Source: Phoronis australis (taxonomy: Eukaryota > Phoronida > Phoronidae). From it: a DNA stretch of 64,000 bases. Position numbers and translations under genes: made by a program. Location: assembly GCA_002633005.1 (NCBI GenBank), contig NMRA01000090.1, forward strand, positions 629,715 to 693,714, written 5' to 3'. The notes under the pieces are model-generated. The model was not told where the DNA came from. It searched no databases and worked only from the letters and a program-made list of their open reading frames with translations. The first letter of the stretch is position 1. Each line of letters starts with the position of its first letter. This document shows positions 25,450-38,533 of the stretch, piece after piece.

Positions 25450-26290
25450 TCAAAGCAATCCATCATTGTTGTCTGCAACAGGAACACACCTTCAACTGTT
25501 CGTCATGATTCTTTAAGCAGTTCGGAGGATGGAAAAGCGGTCTGAAACAACAGATCACCAAGGCGAGATCGTATTCGTCTGAAACGATGCTGCCTCTACG
25601 CGATAGCTAGTTCTTTATCATATTTCATGATTTTACATCAAGGAATTTGCCAGCTATCAAAGCAAACGCAAAGAAAACTAAATTTACTACAGACACCAAA
25701 CTCCATGAAGATCAATCGAGGAACTTGGTAGATATTGAGTCATAGCCAAAACAAGCAAAGTTGCCTCTGCTGGGGTCGACAGCATTCAGACTCATTCTGA
25801 AAATCACCCTTAGTCATCCTCCGCCCAGTACAAACACATGTGTCAATTGTAACGATGAACCTAAGAGTTCTTTGGCCGATAAATAACCGGACGTCAAACT
25901 AAAATACTTGAAAACAATAATAATGACCATTAGGTGGCGTGCAGTACGTTGAATCCTTCTGAAAATCGGAAAGCGCGATCGCCTCTTTATAATATCAACC
26001 CATTTACCGAGTTTCACGAAAAATCCGTCAAGATTCTAGGGGGGCACAGCAGTATTTGCGTCCATCCAAAATTCTTGTCATCCGTTTTCATGTTCACAAA
26101 AATATATACACATTCCCAAAGCTCCTGCAAAAGGTTTAGTAGATGCAGACGCGGTTGCAAACAAGCAAAACTGATAGTAGGGGCGCCACACTTGTCGTAG
26201 CCCTTCAAAATTAAGAGTTAGCCATCTTCTCCTCAGCAGGTTCACATGTCAATTTTCAAGATTCTTTGAGCGGTTTGCCAATTAGTTTTT
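25450..26290. repeat. Degenerate repeat family R1 (also 35640-36400, about 37960-38300, 60560-61020)
   Basis: Sub-blocks recur here and at the other loci: a CAGGAACACAYCTTCAAYTGT-like block before CATGATTCTTYRAGCAGTTTGG, a GAGGAACTTGGTAGATRTTGAG block, and a GTACGTTGAAT...GAAAAT block before TTYCATGAAAATCCGTCAAG. Within this locus the first block appears about every 350-400 bases, so the element is itself tandem. The open frames inside are incidental. Confidence 0.45.
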
Positions 26291-26869
26291 TCTCAAGACC
26301 ATGATTGTTTACTAAAATGATACGCGCTTAGGTGTAGTCTTGTAGAGATTGGTCTCGAATAATAATGAATTTTATTTTTTTTTCCAAGCCCAGAAGCGAC
26401 ATCTAGTTTCATTAACATAAAATTTGAGCGCAATTTCATATCGGAAACTGGTTGTTTTTGTGAGAGAAGCGGGTTTATAGCCGCTTTAGTTCAATTTTGG
26501 AAAATTGTAATCCGTGTAGAGATAAGTTCCTGGCACACGTTAGTTGTTCAAACCAGAAACTGTTAATTGAAGTAGGCAGATACTTACATGTACATGTACA
26601 TATTGACAGGGTAGACAGAGTTTGGCACTTCTGTCCTAATATTAATGAAGATGAATAAAATTATCTTTTTCATTGTAATACAACCACTGGTCTTCGATGA
26701 AAACTTCATTGACGAACCGTTTATTACTGCAAGCACCCTTGCATCAATAAATCCATTAAACTGAAGTCAAAAAAATGAGTCTCCTAGCTTTGGGAGGTTT
26801 TTTGACACGCTTAAACATTTAAATGTTGGATTTTATACGGTTTGACTAACTTTTATTACAGACATGCAT

Positions 26870-27118
26870 GCGCGCACTCAGGGGGAGCTCGGGAGGCTCA
26901 AACAAGCCCCCCCCCATTTGGCAAAGTGGGCAAAAAAGGTCAGCCCCTGCGAGACAAAAAGTCCGAGAAAATGGGTTAAAAGTGCACTAAATAATCGCAA
27001 ACGTGCACTTCACAGTGGGGCTCCCGTTTTTTTTTGTTAGTCCGCCCGCTGTTTTGTTAGCAAAAGGTCCACGACGTCAAGAATTCGAGACCCCGTATTG
27101 AAGGCTGGGTGCGCGCAT
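26870..27118 (+). repeat. Short repeat R3 with GTGCGCRC ends (second copy 59868-60066)
   Basis: It begins GCGCACTCAGGGGGAGCTCGG and ends ATTCGAGACCCC...GGGTGCGCGCAT. The copy at 59868 begins GTGCGAACCCTGGGGGGAG and ends ATTCGAGACCCCC...GGGTGCGTGCAT. It is a small non-autonomous element of unknown class. Confidence 0.45.
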
Positions 27119-27641
27119 TAAACGAAATTGATTGGTCAACTGATTTATTTCTTGAAATGAAAGCCACCATAATCTATCAGTAAACGCCACAGCAGGACAG
27201 GCTGGTCACCTGCAAGACTTCATTCGATTCACAGGTAAATCTGTGTAGTCAGAGAAGTGACAGAGTCGTATGCCCTAGGAGTCCTGGTCAACATCCTGTC
27301 CTAAGCATTATTTATAAGGCATGTCTTTTTCTTTTAGAACTCGGCACGACATTAAGCACAGAGCATTTAGTAAGAATAGCCTTCTGGACACGTTTGGCAA
27401 CTGATATTATTCCCACTGGATAAAGGGGTTTAATTGTTTGTCTCTTTCAGTTATGTTTGATAACGGAAATAACATCTGTCTGGTTATGGCATGTTTAACA
27501 ACTGACGTGATATTGTCTGCCTGTTTAGCAAGTGTTAACTGCAATGTACAGGCGGGGATTATTTAACAATACATATACCGACCTTATGACAACCTGTTTA
27601 AATTGTCGATGTAAGTTATTTGCATAGGTTATCTTTGGCAG

Positions 27642-27710
27642 GAGGTAGATATTTCGATTCAAAACAAAGATACCTCCTTGGGGACTCTGATGCGATTCCG
27701 AACATCCGCA
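27642..27710 (+). CDS. Putative 69-nt internal exon
   Basis: It lies between acceptor TTATCTTTGGCAG and consensus donor GTAAGTATA, phase 0 in and out, reading EVDISIQNKDTSLGTLMRFR then TSA. An acceptor TTTGTCTCTTTCAG at 27450 opens another hydrophobic Cys-containing frame just upstream. No family is recognised. Confidence 0.35.
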
Positions 27711-28370
27711 GTAAGTATAAAGGGATGGAATGTGGCAATGATGCGGTGTACCTATGTATTTTAAAATTAACATATGCCGAGTTTACGTTCACAACTTATT
27801 TAACAGCAAAATTGGTGTCTTAGAAAACTGACCATTCTTTTGCAAACGATGATAACAAATCTAAGAAAGACGAAAATAACTAGATTCAAATTCCAGTGAT
27901 GTTTGAAGCTACTGATGTAACAGACCGTTTATATCGTTTGCTTTCGCTTTATAGTGGAAACGAACTTATGGTAGCTCAAAGGCTCATGACAAATGTGAGC
28001 ATGCTTATACAATGTTCCGTCATGACATCATTAAATTTAATGTTCTTCTTTATTGCTGACTGTTTGGCAGTTTATCTCCGTGTTGTCAACATCCGCACGG
28101 TAGCAGAAATTACAGTGCCGTATATTCCCTTGGTCTTCGACACACTTGCCAATGTAACATAGTGCAATTTTATTCGCTAGAGGGCTGCGCTGAGTCCCTA
28201 AAAACAATCCAAGGCAAATATTCCGTGTGTTCAAAAGGTCAGCTTGCGCATGGTTGGGCAAGACGAGTTCCCAAGCGGGTCATCTTTGAAACCAATTACT
28301 TCTTGGTCTTAGGGACGTTTGACCGTCATGCACTGGGCCCGGGTCTATTCAGTAATTTGACTTTCTCATT

Positions 28371-29949
28371 CAGTGGCAGATCCACGTTTTCAGGTTGGGA
28401 GGGGTTACCCCCTCCCGTTTAAGATAATTTTTTTATTTTTCTAGCCAAACAGTGAAATTTCCATGCATCCTGGTACGTTTCTGGCACTTAACATGAGTTT
28501 TTCTTAAGATAATTAAAAGTCCTTCTCGATTTCGTCACATGAACTTGGCTCATAAGTTTCGTGAAACCATATTTGTGCACATCTGAGTATGAGTCACACC
28601 ACCAGCAAAATTTTTTGTTGGAGTATCAGCATACACGCACCTTTTTAGCATACGAAAAAGTGTGATTTGTGCACAGGGGTTTAGACAACTACCAAATTAC
28701 CAAATATTCAAGAGCATAAGGAGCACCGTCGGGGCGTAAAAACTTGAATATCAGATGATCGCAACAGCCTCAAGCTGTCTAAGAACGAAGACCTGTACTG
28801 TTAGTCCGGAAATAAACATGTGTTCTGTCTCGTTACGAGAAAAACTGGCGAACAATGGTGCTCTCAGCTCATAGTCTACTATTAAAAGCGACAAAAACGA
28901 TTAAGTATCACTTTATTAAGCTGAATCACGTTGACAACAATTGAAAAACGTCAAATGTATCAGGAAACAAATCATCTGAAAACAGTTTCACCGTGATGAA
29001 AAGATACACAGGAGCAGTTCGCAGAGGGACCAGATGTACACTGAGAGTACACAAAAACTCTGGCCTGGTCCGTCACGAGACCAAAAGTACACCTCTGGTT
29101 GTTATCCCTATAAAATAGTCGATCTGTCGCGGGACCAAACAGTACTGGCTGAGATAAATAGTTTTACAAAGCACACTTTGGTAAAAAAACATCACAAGTC
29201 TAGTTCGCCGAGGGACCAGAAGTACACTGAAACTCGATATCTACACAAATCAAGCTGGCCTGGTCCGTCGCGAGACCTAAAGCGTATTTTGCAAAAAATT
29301 TTGAATTGCAAACTTCTCTCTAGACACTTTTTAATCCCCAGTGGATGCTCATACGTGTAGTTCATACATCTTGTGGTCAACTGCTGCGAGAGGNTACATG
29401 TACATGTACACTGTATGATATCGAGCAAAGGAAACTTTACTATGCATCAGTCAAATTCGAGTTACAAACGTGTGGGGTGTGACATTGCATGACAGATGAG
29501 GTAAAAAAGGTTGCACGTCAATTCGCCTGAATATCAGGATTGCGGCACCACAGTGTTTCCCCTAATCAAATCAAAACATATCTTAGAGTAAAGAAACTAG
29601 TTACCTAAAGAAATCAGCTATAGAGCTGCTCTTTCAGCGGTGGATCCATCTAAAATGCTTGGCTACTTCAGAAGTGTCGTCGGAAGCGCGCGCACAGTTG
29701 ATCTCCGGGGTTGTGCCGACGAGCCACGAAGACCCGAAACGCGTTGATTTTCATAACAGCAATTCACAATGCAAAAAAATATTTTTAGATTGAACCCCCC
29801 CTCGTTTTTTTCCAAGTTGGTTTACTGGGGGTTTACACACGCTGGCGGTGCCGTTTTTGTTTTGCTGGAGAAGTTTTTTTTTCTAATTTTTGGGTCCTGG
29901 CCCGAGGGGGGGTTTAAACTCCCTGAACCCCCCCGTAGATCCGCCACTG
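28371..29949. mobile_element. Possible hAT-like element bounded by CAGTGGCRGATC inverted ends
   Basis: The left end is CAGTGGCAGATCCACG at 28371 and the right end is TAGATCCGCCACTG at 29949. G/C tracts flank both ends. Inside, at about 29015-29280, two diverged direct repeats carry TTCGCNGAGGGACCAGANGTACACTGA and CTGGCCTGGTCCGTCNCGAGACC. No transposase frame is visible and no 8-bp target duplication matches, so these may be ends of two separate insertions. A single N lies at 29394. Confidence 0.35.
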
Positions 29950-31894
29950 TCATCTTCACGGAATCGGAGTTCACATCCAAAAACTATCATTGCTAGAACT
30001 TGAGTGTCAGTGTAGTAGATTTTTCTCATTGAACATCACTTGGAAAAGAAATATCGTGACGCGTCACTTTAGAAACACGTTCAGCTGCATTTCGCCCTCA
30101 ATATCAGTGTTGAATGAATTCCCAACCTACGCGGGTTTAAAAATATTCCGCGTTCACCCGATCTTGAATTATTGTCGAATGAGCTGGCAACTCAAGTCAA
30201 AGGCAATGCGTGTATGCGTCATTTTCGAACCAGCATTTTGAAGTGTTTTCTTGAGTCGCTAATGGTTGAATGAGTGTTTGGTTTAGTAACGGAATAGAAT
30301 CCTATCGTGCTTACATGTAAGATTGTTATTGGACAGATTTTACCAAAGTGAAAGGTCTTATGCAGTTCTCAATTCTCGCCAGATGAGTAGGGCAAAGAAC
30401 AGTTAAAAAGGAAATTAGGCCGTTGTTTATGTCATCTTATTACCGTTCTTCAATCATAAACATCAAAAATACGGCAACATTTTTTTTAAGAAATGTCCAA
30501 TATTAAATATTAAGATCGTTTTACACTTTTATATTTTGTGTAAAATTATAAAAGTCCTTTTGACAGACTCTGTTGCAAACACGGGCCATTTTTATGCAAC
30601 TCCTCAACATTTTTTGCAGAACAGTGCATTAAAGCAGGGAATCCGAAAATTTCCCATGCATACGATCAGCCATTTTGATATATGAATCTCTTAAGTTAAT
30701 ACTGAACAAAAATTAAACGAAATTTATGTTAATGAAGGTGATGTTTGTTTTGTATTGTACAAGTCTGAAGACTCTTTACAGCTGTTCAATGGGAGCTGAG
30801 ACTTTCATGCCTTAAAAGGTTTTTTCTGCAATGGCAGTCTGTGTCCACACAAATGAGAATACAGATAATTGGAGCTTCACACAAAATACGCATTAGTTAT
30901 AGTGCACTACCATAAACGCAGGTCCGGGAGAGAGGGGGCATTTAATGAGACTTGAATGCCATGAAACAAAAAATCTAAAATTACTGCAATAAACACATTT
31001 ATTGTCTCAAAGCAGCATTAGCCTAATTACACTACTATCTGTAATCGGTTAACCATATTACTGCATGGATGTTCCCATATTCGACGGCACAGTATCTACA
31101 GATACCACAGACTTTGCTTTGGCAGTAAAACTGGCTCCTGATCTAACACTATGACGTACGTCCAAAGATACTGACATCAATAGCAGACTTAACCATAACG
31201 ACCTCGACTCATCTAGCAACGATATCCTTCAATCGTCACAATCTTAAATGGTTTTCAATGGCTGAGCAGAAAATTTGAAGGGTTTTTCCTCAAATAAATT
31301 CGCATGCTAGAAGTATGCTTTCGTTACGTCATCAACGTGGTTGAAGTCACGGCTAGATTATCTTTTGTTAGACATCTTGATATACACGTATACTCATTCG
31401 TACTCTTTCTGCAATCTCCGGTCTTCCGACGGGCAGCAAATCGCCAACAGACATAAAACGAAAACAACAAGTTTTCTGGAAAAATAGTAGACATCACCAC
31501 CATTCGCTAAGTAGAAAATGGCACAATTCCGTTAAAGGTTTTGGAGTCTCTATTGATCAGTGACGAAATACCTGTGTTGAATGAGCAGCTCACAGGTGTT
31601 TAACGCACTGCAGCTTACTTCCCTTCCATCTACCTTCTGTCACCCAAAGTTTCATTTTACCTATTGCCTAAGAATCAGACACGAGGTCTCGTAACACAGC
31701 CACTATTTTAACTTGTTTCTGAGTTATGTCTATTGGCGAATTGCTGTTTAACTAAACGCCGGAAGCGCGGAGATGATATAGAGAGTTTGAGCGAGCACAT
31801 ATCAAGCAAGCTGTCTAAAAAGTACAGTCAAGTTGCTTTTCAGTACATCGACTTTAGATGGTTGCATAGAGGGCATATACATGCAGCTTTGTAG
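29950..31894. other. No gene seen; AT-rich intergenic with an old repeat
   Basis: Apart from the dispersed repeat copy at 30480-30720 no exon with paired splice signals or domain-like reading was found. Confidence 0.4.
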
Positions 31895-34200
31895 ATGAAA
31901 TCGAACTCGCTCAGATCACCAAAAATGCATTGGCGTATGTGGGCGCTGGGTGCTGCATTTAGGAACAAGATATGGGAGCATTGTTGGTATAAGAAGACAC
32001 AAACAAATCTGTATTGCGCTCACGCGCTATTTCAAACAACTTGTCAAGAATTTTACAGTTACTGCCACTCCTGGTTTTGAAAGTTCTTTGTCAGCCAAGA
32101 CATAACCTTTGCCCGGTATATGTGATGCTGACAACCATATACGGTTTTCACGATTTAACGCCATCCACTTTAGCGCCAGAGTTACGAGAACACGAGTCCT
32201 TAACAACAAAAAAGATTTCATAGCAAATAGGATGACTATTATCTGCAGAACAATCAAAGTTATCCTTCTCAGTTGCTATTGTTTTACCTCTAATTTGGGT
32301 GAGGAGAGCACCCGTGCCACCCAAAGAAGCATCTGTGGAGACTGCTACTGATGTAGCATGAGGTTTTATCCCAAGGTACTAGGTTAACATATCAGCAATC
32401 CACCAGCCAACTTGGAGTACATGTACTTTATTATGCAAAATTAAAATCTATGATAGCATAAACACTACTCTATGATTTCAAAGCTAGCACATGGCCACTT
32501 TCTGTTTGACGATTATACAATTTTCGACTCGACTGCAGAAAAGGATGACATGATCAATCCTAGCTCTCTAGCAACTTCCCTAATAGCTGCAGACTGCCTG
32601 ACATTTACTTTAAAACGGTTCACTTTGACGCGTTGTTTTTTCCCATCGAACAACCCCCAAAGTCATAGTTTCGGAGACGAGGGTGTTTCATAAGTATAAT
32701 GACAGACATTTCTACACGAATTGTTCATATCAGAATAGAGATAGTGATTTTAGGGGATTTTGTGGTCTATTCTGCACTGGAAACCAGTAAACGCTTGTCA
32801 TCAATGTAATAGATGCTCTTATACCGTCTCTCCCAGCAACAATCCCATTAGGAAGACATGTAAGGTGAGAAATCTTTCGTCCCCATGTGAAAGATTTTTT
32901 GCCATCTTCCGCTATAATCAAAACAAATTGCAATTTGCGACTTTGATCAATTGACTCCAAAACACATTCTGAGACATTAAGTATGAAGCTGAATTTAAAC
33001 TCTACATCTTAAAATGATGATAAATAATACAAGCGCTCAATTCTTTCAAGCTCAGAATTTTTGGATGTAAATTGATGACAAAAACGTGTCAGATGCATCA
33101 TTGTACGTTTCTTGGGAACACTTGATTTCAACAGTTTCAAATTTTGACATTACATTTGTTATTTCATCTAGGACTGGAGGTCTCCCTTGAAATGGTGCCT
33201 TGTTGTCCATGAACTCAAGATGACACTGAGTACCCTATCAATTTCGACTATGTCCTAATGCTCTCTCATTTACGAGCAAATGTTCATGCCTCAAAGACTA
33301 CAATCAACTATACAAGTCCTAAGCATTGCCTGGGTGTAAGGGACCTGCCTGAGCTGGTAATTGAAATGTTTGAACCATCGTGAGAATGGGACCGTGAACC
33401 GCGAGCAAATACTCCGTGTACACCATGTCCCTATCTCTGGGTGATTTAAACCATGGGTGTCTGGCCAAACTATGCTTAATCCCTTTATTCAATTCTAGTG
33501 AAAAAATCTATCTCTTTAGGTTTATTTGGAAGCTCATCTCCAATGACCCACTAACTGAGAGCATAAATGCATATATTGATTGCTTAACTCCGGCTTAAGT
33601 AAATCCTTTCTGGACACTCAGGTTGATTTTCTTGTTGGCCTAATCCGAAAGAGCTAAGGCATCGTTAAACGAGTCTATGACCCCATCCTCGTTGACCGTG
33701 TCAGAAGTTTGTCCAGACAGAGAATCGACTGTCTTCACAACGAAGTAGCATCCTTAACAGCCTTCTGAATGAGCTGCAATTGCGTTCGTTTGACTGAATG
33801 AGTGGCGAGATTATAGCCCATACCAACTGATTAGGTAGCACGAATGGATGGCCTTCCCAATTATTAGGAGGTGGTAACATATTTAGTCAGTTCGGTAAAC
33901 CGTTGGTCATCGTCGTCTTTACGCTTACGCGTACCGACCTATCATCATCGTCTGCATAGGGCCTACTTACCTTGTTCGTTATATAACAGGCGACGTTATC
34001 AATGCCGGTACTGTCAACACTATGCAGTGAGCAAAGGCACGGACTCGGCATGGCCAAAATTTGAACAAACGTTTCAACCTCGGACCTGGTTTTAGACAAT
34101 TGAGGGATTTCAACCTTCGTACTGTGAGCTCTCGTCACTTTCTTTTTGCCTTTTTCCCCTTTATCGGCGATGCTGGTGCTAGCTTTGTCCGGCATAATCA
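31895..34200 (-). mobile_element. Broken DIRS/Ty3-like retroelement
   Basis: Read on the minus strand from 34.2 to 31.9 kb. Gag-like pieces are near 33.8-33.6 kb (DSLSGQTSDTVNEDGVIDSF, then NDALALSD and KINLSVQKGFT). A degraded RT-zone frame is at 32960-32730. An RNase H start (STDASLGGTGALLTQIRGK) is at about 32.35 kb, and RNase H ends at 32160-32040 with RIWLSASHIPGKGYVLADKE, a very typical DIRS/gypsy motif. Stops and shifts separate all pieces. The basic frame starting MPDKASTSIADKGEKGKKK at 34198, with donor GTAAGTAGG near 33970, may be its gag start or the first exon of a host gene. No terminal repeats were found. Confidence 0.55.
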
Positions 34201-34878
34201 CCTTTCTGCCATTGTTGCGTCTCGTTAAGGGAAAACAATTATTTTATTTTATTTTTCCTTCCGTACTTCCATCAGTATAGTAGAACGTACATTGTACAAA
34301 TACCATCAATGAAAAAATAGCAAATATAAAGTTAGGCAAGTCGCATAGTAGGCAATGTTTATTCATAAAACGATGAGCTCAGAGTTGACGGACCACCTCT
34401 GCTCGTGTCAAGTTGCAACAGACATGCGTTCCTAAAAGGTGAAGATCTCGCTAAACGCCACGCATTACAATCAAAGCACGTAATCACACTTGCTTTTTTA
34501 GGGCGATTTGTGCGTATGCGTAACTCAACCCAGAACACTGTCGGTTGCACCCGTGCAGTGCAATCTCATTCAATGCCGGAAGTGAAAATGGTGAATTACA
34601 AGTGTACTTTTTCTTAGGTCTACATAACTTTAAGGTAAACAAGTTCTAAATGTGCAACTGATTGCATTCTTTGGTTCGAAGTGGGCTGTCTTCCCCCAAT
34701 ACAGTCGCTGATTACCCTGCCAAAAGCCTGGGGTATACACTTGCCAGTTCAACAGACATTGAGATACTCTTTTACTAACTTGTCTGGGTTGGCATTATGT
34801 AAAAGGAATCAATGGGTAATTAATATTGACAAATACGGTCAAACAGGGTAACTCTTGTCACATCCGTGTCTGTTTCAG

Positions 34879-35650
34879 TCGCAGACAGTGTCCCGTTTCG
34901 TTACAAAGAAGGGAAGTGTCGTAAACCTCAAGTGTGGCTATGGTTGCATGTCAAGCACAGAGCAGGGCAAGTAACATTTGTCTCGTATCATAATGTATTA
35001 TTTGACGACGTGCTCTGGGGCTTAAGAGTGACTGCCCGGGAAAATCGGGAAAAGTAGGAACATGACATAGCAACGATTTTTGAAACATAGCTATTGATAG
35101 ACCTAGGTGGAATGATTAATAACCGGAATATTTCTAGTTTTGAAAAATTACCGGTTTCTTTAAAATTGACCCTCTTACAGAACATTTTGGGGATAAAATC
35201 TGATCGACGATCACGGTAATTTTAGCAAAATACCAGTATAAGAAAACTACTTATAACGTTTTTAGCATGAATCTTCTATCCTAGGTCAGTCAGCATACGC
35301 AAAAACACTAATGTGAAATTCGTTGCAATCTACAGATTTTAACCTTGGTTCTTAACAAGTTATCGCGCTGAGAATATAAACTGTATTCGCTACAGACCCT
35401 TAGGTTCAGTCGCTTTCCCCCAAGTCATCATGTTCGTGGGAATTGACAGACTGTCGTATACAGATCTAAGTAGGAAACTCAGTCGCGTTGGTTCCATTCT
35501 CGTAACGTCTCTCCCTTTATAGCTTTCCTGGCTGTAACGTCTGTCGATTTAACAGATAACGAAATCTCTTACTTCTTCTGTTTATTCAACCAAAGTGGTA
35601 TCAAAAAGTCGAAATACTTATCAGAGACAATAGTAGTTAACATAATAATA
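34879..35650 (+). CDS. Possible Ig-like domain exons
   Basis: Exon 34879-34970 (acceptor CGTGTCTGTTTCAG, donor GTAACA) reads SQTVSRFVTKKGSVVNLKCG then YGCMSSTEQGK, with the GSVVNLKC B-strand pattern of an immunoglobulin domain. A second stretch from 35523 (acceptor CTCTCCCTTTATAG) reads FLAVTSVDLTDNEISYFFCL then FNQSGIKKSKYLSETIVV, like Ig strands E-G with the second cysteine. The middle part (near 35420: IMFVGIDRLSYTDLSRKL) does not join in phase, so the model is incomplete. It could be a pseudogene or a chance match. The far end runs into repeat R1. Confidence 0.32.
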
Positions 35651-36400
35651 TCCTCTAGCGGGTGCAAACATTCTCTTCTCTACGGAAACACACCTGTGAC
35701 CTTTCACCACCGATGATTCTTCTAAAATTTGGAAGGATATGGAGGCACTAGACAAATGACACAAAATCAATGGTAACGCCACTAGTATGTGCAACGTTGG
35801 TCAAATCAATCCGAAACAGGACAAGGGCTGATGTCTAGATGATAGTTACTTATTTGCCAAATTCCATGACAATCCAACGTCGAGCTTGGTAGTATTTAAT
35901 GCAAAACGCCAAGAAAAACAAAAGTGCCACAGGCGATGCCGCTGTAATCAGATTTGTGCAGAAATCCACCTAAGTTGTATTCTCCTCAAATGGAATCAAA
36001 TACCATGTTTCATGAAATGTGGTTTAAGAACTTCCATTGAGCCATAACTCAAAAATAAAAGTACCACAAGAGGGTACCACAGCAGTCAGTCCCCAAATCA
36101 TTGTCAATCATGCCGGCACTTCGCAGAGTGAGCACATGCCAATTTTAGAGGGATTTGGTAAAACATGTCAACAATCAGGCTAAAAAGCAGTAAAGACAGT
36201 CACAAGGTGGTCCAGAATACGCCAAATACACCCAAAATGAAAAGACTGTGTTTTCTCATCCATATCGATACGCGCCAAATTTCTTGAAAATTCGTCAAGT
36301 AACTTCGATAATACAGAGGAAATTGTAAAAAAATAAATTTCAGCAACGGGCAGAGTGGTAGTTGGATGCGTTTAAATATCATTTACCTTTATTGCCAATT
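35640..36400. repeat. Repeat R1, second locus
   Basis: It carries the CCAAATTCCATGACAATC..GAGCTTGGTAG block and the GTGGTCCAGAATACGCCAAAT..AATTCGTCAAGTAACTT block, matching the locus at 25450-26290. Several diverged units lie head to tail. Confidence 0.4.
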
Positions 36401-37449
36401 TCATTGGAATACATTGGCGAAATTTAAGGTTATGTCCAACCTTATTTAGTGGCCTCCATTCTAACACTTATATCAAAAAACTAAGCTTTGTCAACTAGTA
36501 AATGTAAATATTTTCTGAAAGAACAAAGACCGGGAAATATAAAATATACTTTTTGTATTTATTTGTCATTATTATTTTTACGTAAAAAGCTTTTTTAAGT
36601 AAATATTTCATTTTTAAAAAAGGTACATTCATAGCAAAATAACCCCTCTGTCGATTTTAACGAAACCTTTTTTAAATGAAAACTTCATCAATTATCTCAA
36701 AAACCCTGTTACGAATGTTCGATTAGTTTGTTCGTTTGGTTTCTATGACAAATCAACTCGCAAAACGTAAGGTATTTTTGTAAAAAATTGAAGTCGTATT
36801 CGTCTTTGTCACATTACACAAAAGCTAAGCTTTTATATCAAAAATCCTAACAGTGTTTTTGAAATTGGTGACTAAATATTAAGTTTGGAAAGTTTCAGCG
36901 AAATCCATCGAGCCATTTTCGAGAACTCGTGTTCCTAAGTTCAAATAAAGTCGATTTGCCGAAGCCGAGAAAAAGCCGATTAAACTGGGACACGTGAAAA
37001 TCTCTAAGTCTTTGGTTAATTATTCTGTGAAAACTTGTTTTCGGTATACATAACCTATAGAATCCCTAACTATGTCACCTATTTCAATGTTTTCTTGCAA
37101 TGTCAACTAATTTTGCAGAGCGTAACTAACTTAAATATCATTAAAACCTCAGATAGACCTTTCGCAGCCAACTTTTGCCGTTTTGTACGACCTACTTAGA
37201 AAAGTAGGTCACAGTTCTTAGCCTGTACACGTCACGTGCTGGGAGACTTATACCAAACCAAGTAAGAAATGGATAACAAAAATTGAATTAGTGGTTTAAG
37301 TAAGTCGTTAACATGAAATCGAAACATCGAAATGTTAACTTAATAATTGAATTAAGGAATAAGAGGGGGGGGATTTATCTCTTTTCACAACTTTCTGTGT
37401 TCATGACCAGACTGAGGCCTGAGGCAACTCGTAGCATTTGTTTTCAACC

Positions 37450-37690
37450 TCAACAGTCGTATGCATGTAGACCCACAACTCCCTTAGGATAAAAACTACG
37501 TTTTGTATTCGTTTTCCCAGGGACCATTCTATCATAACCACACCTCGTTGGTTCAATGTTATAGCGAATTTGTGAATGAAAGGACTGAGGGTATACCGAA
37601 GCTGTTCTGTACCTGGCGGGAGACCGATTTACTTGAAAGCCCTTTAACCTTTGACCTTGGATAAGTGCGAAACAAATATCCACGCGGTTG
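37450..37690 (-). repeat. Dispersed repeat R2 (copies at 50045-50225 and 51132-51310, plus)
   Basis: Shared order on the element strand is AAGGTCAAAGGTTA..., then TCCCGCSAGGYRYAGAGC, CCCTCAGYCTTTCATT, CAACGAGGTGT and GGGAAAACGAAKACAAAACG ending near TAGTTTT. The two plus-strand copies are the same locus duplicated by the assembly join at 50796. The short open frames within are not genes. Confidence 0.55.
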
Positions 37691-38533
37691 TGCGGTTACA
37701 AGGTGGTTCTGTTAAATCTTTTTTTTCTTGCTACGCATTATATATTTCGTATTTGAAGTTCCCCGAGAATGAAGATAAGGTATTTTGCTAGACACAAGTG
37801 AAATTTTGTAAAAATGGCCAATTTTTATGAATAAGGTTGGAAATATCCTTAAAGACGTTCCTGCAAGATGTTCATGAGATACAGCCGCGAACAAAAAACT
37901 GCCACTAGGAGATGACACAGTAGTCAAAGACAACCAAAATCAACACCACGTCTTCTTCTCAGTGCTAACACATATACGAATTTTCATCACCGTTAGTGCG
38001 GTTTGGCCAACAGAAAGACGGACGCCACAAAACAGCCTCAGAAACAGTAAAAAAGGACACCAGGTGGAACAGAATGCGTTGAATCAATTCGAAAACAAGA
38101 AGGCAGCGTCACCTAAAAATAGATACCTGCCGTCGAATTTCATGGAAACCCGGCAAAGAACTACGAAGCTACAAAGACAAACATACAAAACTAAAATCAC
38201 CACTACGGAGCACACCACAAGACAGATCCATCTGAAAATTTGCAAATGCTATTTCATCTATGATAGGAGAACATTTGCAAAATATCACGAATTTTCAAAT
38301 GTTGGTTTCAGAGATACATCAGCCTATGGACAGAGATGACGATATGATGCAATTACATGTAACCATATGGGAGCATAAACGTGTTACTGCCTTGACTTCC
38401 TCTTTGAACCACAGCTGGCAATTTCAATATCAAAGTGTTCACAGTTTCCCTCAGTTCAGCTGTTCTTAGCTCTCGAAGTCAACTGAATTACTCAAATCTA
38501 TGACCATAAGTATAATAGGATGACAAGACTCGA

